Positions 22,701-34,700 of a stretch of 64,000 nt of DNA are shown here, in pieces (position 1 is the first letter of the stretch; each line of letters begins with the position of its first letter). The notes under the pieces are model-generated. The model ran no database searches. It saw only the letters and a program-made list of their open reading frames with translations, and was not told the DNA's origin. Where the stretch lies: contig CACVBU010000567.1 of assembly GCA_902728285.1 (NCBI GenBank), positions 558,001 through 622,000 on the forward strand. Reading direction: 5' to 3'. This DNA is from Clytia hemisphaerica. Taxonomy: Eukaryota > Cnidaria > Hydrozoa > Leptothecata > Clytiidae. The position numbers and the translations under genes were made by a program.

Positions 22701-25700
22701 CCTTGGAACCGACGAAATATAATGAATGTTTGGGCCGTCCTCCTATGATTCCAACACAGCAATCCATGCTAATAATGCCTAAAAATAATGGATTTTTAAG
22801 CTTAAGACCATCTCGGGTGAAACAAGGCATGTCCAAATATATTTTGCGTGACGCGCACCGCTTCCAATGATTCCTTAACGTTCATATATAGCTCAAAAGA
22901 ATCATATCGATGAGCGGATTCGAAAATACTGGTCAAAAATTTGCATTAAGCCAATCTCAGATATCGGTCAAAAATTGATTTTGACGTTATAAAATACAAC
23001 GAAAAAACACGTCATAAGTAAGATTCAAATGACGTCATTATTGAAAAACAGCGCGACTTCTTCATTTTCTTAATGCAATCAACACCAAATTATGACCGGA
23101 GTTGTAAATTAATGATTCTGAAATATTTGTTAAAAATTTTCAGAAAATTTGAATGACGTCATTTGTTTGACATGATCATGAATTTTCAATTCTTTTTTTC
23201 ATGAAATATTTAGAATCGTTGATTTACATCTCCAGTCAAAATTTTGCTTTGATTGTAGTAATTAATCGGATTATCGCCTTTTTTCTATAATGACGTCATT
23301 TAAATTGTCCTTTTGACGTGTTTTTTCGATGTATTTTATAACGTCAAAATCAGTTTTTGGCCGATATCTTGAGATTGGCTTGATGTAAATTTTTGACCCA
23401 GCACTTTTCGAAATCCTCTCGTTGATACGATTCTTTTGAGCTATATATGAAAGTTAATGGATAATGGGAAGCAGTGTTCGTCACGCATAATATATTTGGG
23501 ACATGCCTTGTTTCACCGAGATGTTCAGACGTTACGGTTCCTTTTCGCTCCTGTGTGATTTTCGTTACGGATCGAGAGTGGTTCATATTAATTTCGGATA
23601 GTTTCGGAGCAAGAAGAAGGAGCAGTCCCGTTCCGATGAAAAAAGTGGAGCAAAACCGTTTCGATCTGTTTTTGCTTTGTAGCGTCCTTTTTTGACGTTT
23701 CGAATTTTGACACTTGTTCGGAACGGTTTTTATTTGTTCATTTCGTTTCGTTTCGGAACGGAACCGTAACGTCTGAAAATGGTCTAAGATTATTGATTAC
23801 TCCGCGTTTACACTCGAATGGATCTGGCTTCAAAAGAGCACCTGGTAGGTTTGCGGTGCTCTAAGGTTATTAACAGTGGGCGAAGTAAAATTTATCGTCG
23901 GAGAGGGAAAATGAATTTTACAGAGTAAATAAGCACACTCTCTTGAATTGTTGGGAAATTATGCAGAAATTTGAGACGGAAAAACCTCTTTATAATATTT
24001 CACAGAAACGGAACTTTCAACAATGTATTAACTAAGCCTCCGTCGGAACTTTTAAGCGCTGTGATTGGCTGAATAGATAGATAGAGTCGATATTTTAAGT
24101 GGATAGCCCAGTGGACTATTAGACAGTCTTTCGATTGTTTTCACGGGGTCAAAAGCCAGCCGGCTATGCTGAACGGAAATGTGGAGGAACGAGGATTCCA
24201 ACCGGAGCCATCGCTCCTTCGCAAGAGACAGAAAAATCTATTGGTCGAGCATTTAACGAGTGGTTTACTCCCTATCATATCATGAGTAATGGAAAGGACT
24301 AAAATATGATTGAAGTTGAGATCCTTAATTTTAATCCTCAAATAATCAGGATGGATGCTTACCTTTAAACATGGGATATAAATCGGGTTGAGTGATTCAC
24401 TTCCCAGTCGTACTGGCACAAGTATGAGAAGAGATCTCCAGAACTTATCTTGACAAGCCGGGTTGAAACAATTCTTACAATGAGTGCACGCTTTAATGAC
24501 ATCTTCTTTGTACACTGGATGGAGAAGGAGAGACTTGATTATTGGACAAATCGATCCTTTAATAATATAGCTTTAGTATAAAGCTCAAACTTCCCAAGGA
24601 GTGAAACGTGTTTTTTTTATTCTATGATTTTCTTCTTCAAAAGCACATCTTTTAAGGGTGTACAAAATTAGTTTAGGTCTAAATTTATGATCCTTCGATG
24701 ACCCTGTTAGGGAATCGATTTTCTATATTTCGTAATATTGGGACCTTGCAAGAGATTGCTGTTCTTTGCTTTTTGAACCCATGCGAGGAGTTTTCTAGGT
24801 TGCAAAAAGGGACCCGTTGGTTCGCACATACCCGACACTCATTTGCCTTAGTCTCCCCCCCACAGGTAAGATTTTTTTTTTTCAAATGAAACCGGTACAA
24901 TCTTGAGCAACATATACACGAAGAGTTCTCCAGAGTCGGATGTGATGTGTTGTTGACCGTGTGACTAAAAAATAAAATAAAAATTATTTGATCTATATTC
25001 TTAAGCATGAAGTAACGCGCCATTTTCTATAGCCTAATTACTGGATCATAAACATAAGGCATGGCATTGTTTCTTTACTCGATATAGCCTTACCACTTGC
25101 TTTCTTTTATTATAACTTATTATCATCTTGGGAATGGAATAGGAATTTTAACGACCCACGAACATTTTCCTGTCATGTTCACGCTAAAATAGCAAAACAT
25201 TTCTTGGGTCCAAACATTGATGTCCGGGTCAGTTTCGGGCCGCAAAATTTTGAAATTTTCGCCTCCGAAAACCTTGCCAAAACACGCCCTGAACATGTGC
25301 GGGCCAGTTCAGGTCATATTCAGAACTTTTTCATGGTAAAAATTGCCAAGTTACCCGAAAAAGTTCTAAGGCTGGAAATATAATGTAAAGTCTTTTCTAT
25401 TTATTAATTGGCTTCCGCACATTTGGTATCTTTTCGAAAATATTATTTTGAGAGAATGGATTCAAGACTTTAAAATTTGTTAAGGAAACTCATATATACA
25501 ATACGAAAGATGAAGTAAAAGAAAACTGAGACGGAAAAATTTGATCAATTCAATTTACCTTATCGTATGAGCGACCGAGTTTGGTCCATACCAGTCTCCT
25601 GGTTTCTTACCACTAGCCTCACCAACGCGGACAAGTTCATGTAAGGAGAACGGGCTATGGTCGCTATCTTCGTCGTTAAAGAAACGCACAATCTGTAAAT

Positions 25701-28700
25701 AAAGGGAAAAAATTACCGAGTTTATTTATTCTTTGTCTAACAAAGGTGTTGCACGGCAAGCTGCACCGATTGAGCAGTCATTTATTATAGATATCACATC
25801 ATCCAGTATCCAACCAGGATTACTACTCCCGAGCCTGGAGTTCCTTATTTTTTCAGAGAATTTCAGCCTCAAAGTTCTTATCGAGTTCTTTATTTACTTT
25901 AGCTGCTCAGATTGGATTTGCTAAGGTTGGATTTGCTAAGTACGTAAATATGTATAAGCATAACAACGGACTATAGTACATAAAAAGGACGTTTATTGAA
26001 TGTTGTTACGTCAATATTTTGTCATCTTTTTGTTTAGGCTTTTATAAATGTGTGCAAATTCAAGTTTAACTCTCTGTTCCTTAACTAGTTTTCTTACTCT
26101 CAGCCTGAGCATTTCCTTAACAATTCCTTATAAAAATGTATTGAATTTCATTGTCAACAAGAAGAAGAAAGTCTCATGAACCACGCTCTCCTACCTTAAG
26201 AGGAGAAATTTTGGCGAATGAGCCAATTCGCCAATTATGGTGTAATAAATTTGGCGGAATTTATTTTGACGATTTAATAAAATTTCTGAATTAAGCGAGA
26301 ATTAATTTTGGCGAATGACCCATTTTTGTTCAATATTGTTCAATTTTGGGAAATGTCGACTTGTGCACCAATTTTTATATTTAAATAAATTAATTTCAAA
26401 AAGCCCATATAAACGCCCATTTTAGGTTCAAATTGATCAAAATATCCAGGCTAAGCCCAAATCACGACGTTTTAATAAAAAAAAATGTACAGTAGACTCC
26501 CAGTTATTCAAACCTGCACTTATTTGAATATTTTCGGTTATTCGAAGTGAGATGTCGTACCACTTAGATCTGCTTACCTAACTCAGGCAAAACACTCTCG
26601 GTTATTCGAACTTTAGTTAATCGAATTTCAGTTATTCGAAGCTATTTCCATCCCCTTGGGCCAATTATAGGCAAAATCACCCTCGTTATTCGGATTTTTC
26701 TTATTTGGAGATCGTCGAGGCAAATTTTTTTTCCGTAGACGGGCGGGAATATCTTTAATGGTCGGAAATATCATAGCGCAATGGTCGGAAATATCATTTG
26801 ATGGTCGGAAATATCTTTTGATGGTCGGAAATATCCCAAACTCTGAAAATTTGAAAATTTAATTGTCGGAAATATCATAGCGTAATGGTCGGAAATATCA
26901 TTTGATGGTCGGAAATATCTTTTGATGGTCGGAAATATTTTTTGATGGTCGGAAATATCATTTGATGGTCGGAAATATCCAAAACTCTAAAAATTTGAAA
27001 ATTTAATGGTAGGAAATATCCCGCGCGCTTTTAAAAATGCTTTATCAGCAAAAAAAATGTAAACAAAAATGGTAGCAAAGGTGGTGTGGTGTGGCCAACT
27101 TGTTGTGTGTGCCAGACAAGAGTAGCTTTTTGTTTTAGTTTTTGGGACACTATCTGAGAACTGTTCTGTTTCGTAGTTCTTTACGCAGTATTTTACACAA
27201 GACGTAGACAGCTTTTTAGGGAGAGAAAGTGGTATTGACCTTTTTACTCAAACACGACTCTTGTTTATTTCTTGTATTTTTGGACCTACCTCCGGGTGCC
27301 CCGGTGGAGGTCCTATGAATTAACCCATGTCCGTTCGTTCGTTCGTTCGTCCGTCCGTCTGTTACCAGCTTTTCTCAGGATTGGCTCATTAGTTTTTTCT
27401 GATTTTTTGCACAATGATGCAAAATGGCAATGCCTAAAATGTGTCGGAGCCCGATTTTCGAAAAAAAATATTTTGGGCAAATTTGGCCAAAACTGCTGCC
27501 TAAAAATAGGGTTTTTTGAACTTTGTGCAAAATCCTGTAATTACTTTTTTCTGATTTTTTGTACAACGATGGAGGGCAAGATTCTCTAAAGAATGGCTGA
27601 AGTGGTTTTTCCCGGAAAATTCTTTATCGCCTTAAAAACGGATTTTCGTATTTTGGGGAAATTCCCTTTAACCAAATAAGAAAATATAGCTTTTCTCAAA
27701 GTTGACTCATTATTTTTATTCTGATTTTTTGCACAATGATGCAAAATGGTAATGCCTAAAATGTGACGGAGCCAGATTTTCGAAAAAATATATTTTGGGC
27801 AAATTTGGGCCAGAAACTGCCTAAAATAGGGTTTTTTGGACTTTGAGCAAAATCCTGTTATTACTTTATTCTGATTTTTTGTACAAAGATGAAGGGCAAG
27901 ATTCTCTAAAGAATGACTGAAGTGGTTTTTCCCGGGAAATTCTTATTCACCTTAAAAGACGGATTTTCGTATTTTGGGGAAATTCCCTTTAACCAAATAA
28001 GAAAAATATAGTTTTCTCAATGTTGACTCATAATTTTTTTTTCTGTTTTTGAACAATGATGCAAAATGGCAATGCCCCAAATGTGACGAAGCCAGATTTT
28101 TAAGGAAAATTATTTTGGGCAAATTTGGGCCAAAAACAGCTTAAAAGGTTTTTGGGCCTGAATGGTTTAAGTGATTTTCGTATTTAGGGAAATTCCTTCT
28201 TACCATTCAACATTATTCAACACACAAGCTTTATTTTCCATTCTGAATTTTTACAATTATTGTCACTTTTTTCTTATTTTCATCTGATGTTAATCATTAG
28301 GTAGGTCCATATCAGCATGTTGCTTGTTTTTATCCTTTCCTCCTCTAGCCCCCACTGCTCTCAAATCACCCTAAAGCTAGTCCTAACCCTACCCGGACAC
28401 CCTCCCATTCTAGACCTTTCCACTGGGGGGGGGGCACTCGATCTGAAACGACTGTTCCGGGGAAAATTTGGCTTCCGAAATCGAACCTTTACAGTGCATC
28501 CAGCCTGGCAGTGCATGCAGAGAAATTTGGCCAAAAATGACCCTTACAGTGAGGGCCAGAGGAGGAAATGATATAAAAAAGACAAGAAAGAACGAAGATC
28601 GTGTTAGAATAAAAAGGTCAATACCACTTTCTCTCTCTAAAAAGCTTGTCTGGCACACACAACATGTTGGCCACACAACAAGTTGGGCCACACAACACCA

Positions 28701-31700
28701 CCTTTGCTACCATTTTTGTTTACATTTTTTTTGCTGATGAAGCATTTTTAAAAGTGCGGGATATTTCCGACCATCAAATGATATTTCCGACCATCAAATG
28801 ATATTTCCGACCATCAAAAGATATTTCCGACCATCAAATGATATTTCCGACCATTACGCTATGATATTTCCGACCATTAAATTTTCAAATTTTCAGAGTT
28901 TGGGATATTTTCGACCATCAAAAGATATTTCCGACCATTGCGCTATGATATTTCCGACCATTAAAGATATTTCCGCCCGTCTACGGAAAAAAAATTTGCA
29001 TCGTCGAGTGAGAATATTGATTTTCTACGATCAAACAGGTTTTTTCTTCAAAAAATAAGGTTTCAATATTCATGGCTATTTATATATTTCAAGTAATTTC
29101 CCAAACTTGTATTGGATTGTCCATCCCATTAAGGTTAAGTCGAAAATCTTGCAGAAAAACTTTTCAGTTGTTCGAAGTAAATTCTCATCTCCCTTGGAAG
29201 TTCGAATAACCGGGAGTCCTACCACTAGAAAAGTAATTGGATACTTTTTGTTGATTTTGCTTTTGATTGATGCAGGAAAAGTCCTTTCATGCAACTTCAT
29301 ATTTACACCATAAACATACTTGGAGCGAATTTGATACAAAGCAAAACAAAGTTTTCAAAAACAAGCGAGTACACATTCTAAAAGAAGTACTTTTTGTTAC
29401 TTGCTCTATTTAAGTATTAGAGTATCTCCATTTGTGCGTCTTTTTATCAGAAAACTTAAAATGGATTTGTGTGTGCTTTCCAACTTGACCAGCTCAAGTT
29501 CATGGGTTAACGATTGATTGTCCTTTTCAAGCTGCAAAATCTCATCTTCTGCTGTTTATCCTGTTTGGATATTTCTTTCTCCAGCTCCAGGTTTTTGATA
29601 CGATTTTCAAATGTCAGTTTTTGAATCTGCTTCTCATAATCTTCTTTAAGTTTTGAGATTTCTACACTGTCAGCTTTGTTGGTGACATTTCTACCAGCAG
29701 CACTATGTGCCAAATTGCGTTCATCGCGATGTGCAGAATCCATTTTAAGTTTTTGATAGAAAGACATACCAATGAGAAACTCGTATAAGATAACAAATAC
29801 TTCTATTGGAATCTGTAATCGCTTAAACTTAAAAACCTTGTTTTGTTTTGATATCAAGGATGTTTATATAGTTGTATGAAATGACTTTTTCGCATCAATA
29901 AAAAGCAATCAGTCAATAATAAGTCTCTATGCAAACTTAACATCTCTTAATAGCAAAAAATCCTTAGCAACGGGTCTTAATGACAGTATAAGAACAACAT
30001 GTATTCATAAAAGGTAAAAAGGAGCTACTGATTGCCTTTGCTTTTAATATCCAACTTCAAATGGTGTTTCGATACAGACTTTGAACAAAGTAATAACATA
30101 AGTCAAGATTACGTATCACTTGTTGAGGGTTGATTAGCCTGGATATCCAGGCTGTAAATTATTTCACAGTCTAGTTTTAGATATTTTATGTTCTGATTTA
30201 CAGCCTGGTCTCCCTAGAGCGTTTTGCATTCTCGTATGAGAATGCAGTCCGCTTGCTTGCGCTCACTTTGCTAAAGCCGTAAGGACCAATCTACACGGCG
30301 TGGAGCATTCTGAAACAAAAATAGGATAGTCCTCCAGCTGCTAGTGAAGATAGGGCTTTCTGTTACACGAAAACATGAAAAAGAAGAAAACAGAGGCAAG
30401 TTCATTTTCCAAGAAAACATGGTTGGTCATGATAATGCATGCAAACTTTTTTATGGACTTTGGTGTAATCTTTGGATGTTTTTAATAGTTTTAGATCTTG
30501 TAAGACTACTTTTTATTAATTTCTGTTTTGCTGCCCTGGGTTGGCTAGGAAACATGGGTTTTCACTTTCATTCTCTAGGGAGACCAAGCTCTATAATTTA
30601 AGAACTTTGTATGTTGAGGTAAATTTTGTTTTTTCTTAAATTTTGAGCTTGGATATCCAGGCTAAGGGTTGATATACATTCGTAGGAGAATTGTAGATAA
30701 GTTTAAGATGAATGGAAAGAATTCTTTCTACAAGAAATTCATCAAAAGAATTCCAAGAATTATGAGTGGTTGCGATCACTCTTCTCTCTTTGCATTCAGA
30801 CATACAGTACAATCTTTCGACATTACAGTACATATTAAAAGCTTAGTTATTATTTTGATTTTTTTTCTGTTGTGTGTCGAAAGAATTGCTGCTTGATAAA
30901 AAAGTTTAGTATACGTGTACAAGTTTGAAATTTTCCTGAACATTTATATAAAGCAAAGAAGAAGGTATTACTTGAGAAGATGTGGATGATTGACAAGGGG
31001 TTATTTTTTTCAGGCAGGATTGTCTACTTTTCTGTTTTGTCATCGTTCTGTTTCCTAATCTGATTGTCATGGGAATTTAAACATGTTATATTGAATAGAG
31101 AGGAAAACAAAACTTGAAATACACCATGGGGATGGACATTTTTAAAGCAAATAAAATCAGACCCAAAAAGGCGTAATGGCTTACTTATGGTTAGGAGAAA
31201 GAATTTTCTTGCTTGACCAAAAGGTATATAATGTGTAAAAGGAGTGGAAATTTCCTGAACATTCTGGAACCTTTGTATAAAGTAAAGTAGAGGGTATTAC
31301 TTGAGAAGAGGGCAAAGGGTCTTTTTATCCAGTCAGGATTGTCTACTTTTCTGTTTTGTTATGCGACTTTCATACCGGGTGTGCCAGAAATTGATTACCC
31401 CCTCTTTGGCGTGAAATTTCTTAAGTTCTATCAATTTTTAAAGAATCTTTAACCTTTTTCAAAACACCCCTGTGTCACAGAACCGCTGGGACCCCAGCCC
31501 AATTTAGCAAAAGCTTTTTCCTGGTGGGAAAATACCCTGGAATTGCACCACACTAGGAAATTACATTTGACCTCATCCCCATTCGAAATTCAAAGTTTAA
31601 AATTGTACTCCAAAACGATCCCACTGGATTCTCATAGGAATTTTAATCCTCACTGAAGAAAAAATGTTCCAACGGGGCTGTGAGACAGGTAACTTTTCGC

Positions 31701-34700
31701 ACAGTTAACTAAAAGTTGATGGTCATCTTCGAATTTCATTCATTGAATCAAAAAGGATTTTGAATTGAAAATAAAATTCAATTTCTAAACTGATCAACAA
31801 TGTGAAAGGCTTATAAATTCTAATTAGGGTGAAAGCATCTTCTATTTCTTTTCCATAATTAGGTCAAAACAAAAATAAAATGGATTCTGCACATGGCGAT
31901 GAACGTAACTTGGCACATAGCGCAACTGGAAGAAATGTTACCAGGAATACTGATAGTATCGAGATTGCAAAACTTAAAGAAGAACACGAGAAGCAGATTC
32001 AAAAAATTGACTTCGAAAATCGTATCAAAACCCTGGAGCTGGAGAAAGAAATGTCCAAACAGGATAATGAGCAGAAGATGAAAATTTTGCAGCTTGAAAA
32101 GGACAATCAATCGTTGAGTCATGAACTTGAGCTGGTCAAGTTGAAGACCGCCCATAAGACTGAGGCTAACAAAGGTGTGGTCGATCAAGAGATGGAGAAA
32201 GAAATGCTGAAACAGGAAAACGAGTTTCAAAAGAAACTGGCCGATAAAGACAAGGAGATTGTTGCCAAGGAAAAACGATTGCAAAACAAAAATCAATGAA
32301 ATGGAGAAAATAACCCTGGCAAAAGAGCACGAGTACCAAACCAAACTTGCTGCCAAAGAAAACGAATTCAAGCTGAAAGTCAAGGCATTGGAGAATACCA
32401 ATAAGATCAAACTGGAACAGATGGAACGAGAGAAAGAGCTGGCGATCCAAGCACTTCGTAACGAAATTGAAATTTTGAAAAGCAATAACGCAAAGCAATC
32501 TCAAAATGATTTCAAACCAGAAAATACGACAGGGGCGATGAAAAAGGCAGAAAAATCATTTGTTGCTACAAAGGAAGATAAATTGATTTGGGGTGTTAAT
32601 GAATTTTTCCTTGCCAAAAAATCTGTTTCAAATCTTTACGCATCTTATCAGAAGTGGTATGAAGCTATCTCTGGTTTGTTGGAAAATAAAGTACAAGTAA
32701 ATGTGAATTCAGAAGGAAAGAAAATGGTTTTCATAAGAAAGGAAATGCCTACGACAGATCAAGCCACTCTTTATCTTGTTACCAAAAGGAGAAACGTTTA
32801 TCATGGCGACGGACCTAACGCTCTCATTGTGAATCATGATAATAAAGAAGAATTGAAAAAAGCAAAATCGTTTTTGTTACACCCGAAACAAAAAGAAATG
32901 TGTATTGAGAATAATGGTTACTATTCTGAACACGAAGGGTTCGAAGAATGGCGTCATCCTGGTGTTACCAATGATCATTATTTTGGTGAAAAAAAATCGA
33001 TCATCATGTTTCTTATTTTCAAGAATGAATAACAACATTTTTGGATAGTTTATTAATTGGGACCATGAAACAGGACACGTGACAGAAAGAGTGAACTGAA
33101 ATATACACCAGTTGGAGTTTTGAAAAGCTGGAAAAAGGTGGAAATTTAAATGAAGTGGAACATAAAATTCATTTTTTGATTTTCTTTTTTACATACAAGC
33201 AAGTTTTTATAGTGCGAGAGCTTTTGCCCGTTTTTATTATAGGTCATAAACCTCAACGTGTTCGCCGTACCGAAAACTGTCAAAATGGTTTTGTCAGACA
33301 GAACACTAGCGGTCTCTTTGATCTCCAAGAGCCCCCAAAAGAGGTCAGGTTATTCGTTCGTCGTTTATCTTGCTTGAAGTGTTGATAATTTTGTACTTTT
33401 TATTTCATATTTTCAACATTTATTCAAGCTTATTTCATTTATTGGTGTTAACGTTTGTCATTGGTAATCTTTTGTTAAACCATAAACATATGATTAAACG
33501 ACCCCCAGGCGGCATTATGGACGCATCGATAAATATTATAAAATTTTCATATAAAAAAGTGATAAATAATTTGTCTAAATAAATCATTCAATAATTTTGA
33601 ATTCTTTTCAAAAATGAAATAGTTTTCTATTTTTTTGCTGCTTTTCATATTTTAAGAAAATATTAACGCAGAGCTAACATTAATTCAAATTTTCATCTCC
33701 AATCATGAACAATACATACAGTTGACGGGGAGTTTCTAAACAACGACCAGAAATGGCGACAACGACCAGCAACCAGATAAATTTGGGTTATCGAGTTTTT
33801 TTGCCTTTCTCAAACGTAGAGTGTCTCTCCTTACCATTTGAATATATCATATTGAAAGTAAGATCACTCCTGTCTTATCTATTTAGAGCCACGTGCCAAT
33901 GCGTAAAGTAACCATTTCGACGCTCTTGGAGCTTGATTATGTTGTTAATTTCTATCCTTTTGTATCATCAGCATCAAAAAAATTAGCGGCACAAATTTTT
34001 GAAATTGCCACTGTGATGTTTCTGTGGAAGTTCTGAATAATCGGGATTATTTTCGCTAATTTCGTTGGTATCTCTCTAAAGTCAGTGTTCATATGGAGAT
34101 AAACTTTTGCATATAAAGTCTCCTCATAACACGTAAAATATAGAAGAAAAAAGTTTTCCGATACATCGACCAGGTCACAAGTTCTGGGATACTTTCGTTT
34201 TCAAGAGATCCCTCTATCCCTTCCTCATCCCGTGTGGGATCCCTCTAAATCGGAATCAAGTAAATTCCAGATGGGAAAAAGCTAGAAACTTGAAATTTAA
34301 ACAGAATGTGCTCTTCTATCCTCTTTAAAAGATGAACAAGACGACTTAAAGTCGAAAATTTCGCATAATATTAGAACATCAACGACGAAGACGCGTGAAA
34401 CGTGACTCCGGCAGCAAAAAAAGCGACTAAAAAATTCCTTTTTATAAGCGTAAAAAATATCTTTATATTCAAAATAAATCAGATAACTGCAATATACTTG
34501 AGAAAAATAATTTTAAAATTTTTTGAAAATGAAGAAGAAAAATGAACTTATCATTCTTTGATTTGAATATTGCAGAATATTGTGGGGGGAGAGGGGGTTT
34601 GAGGATATAACATTTTTTTGAAATTTACCCCGTGACTTTTGACCCACAGACAGCAGGTCTAACCCCCCGGACAGCAGGTCAACCTTCAGACAAGCATCAG

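Larger units (their letters stand above)
26490..29222. mobile_element. pogo/Tigger-like MITE split by a Mutator-like insertion
   Basis: The left arm (26490-26719) begins 'cagtagactcccagttattc' and has repeated 'cggttattcgaa' motifs. The right arm (29000-29222) ends 'gttcgaataaccgggagtcct'. Motifs of the form CAGTAGA...TTATTCGAA are typical of pogo-type ends. The two arms are separated by the 2,280-bp element at 26720-28999. A second pogo-like end lies near 50507. Confidence 0.65.

Noticed and set aside
24150-24290. Possible tRNA (contains 'ggttggaatcc' on the minus strand)
   Set aside because: It resembles a T-loop, but no acceptor, D or anticodon stems can be formed around it.
27330-27361. 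CRISPR-like or satellite array suspected at GTTCGTTCGTTCG
   Set aside because: It is a plain 4-bp microsatellite with no spacers.
27272-28737. Several frames of 60-105 codons
   Set aside because: They fall within the nested transposon core and its tandem segments, and show no transposase motifs.
31859-32504. Minus frames of 112-208 codons, Leu/Phe-rich
   Set aside because: They are antisense shadows of the Lys/Glu-rich coiled-coil gene on the plus strand.
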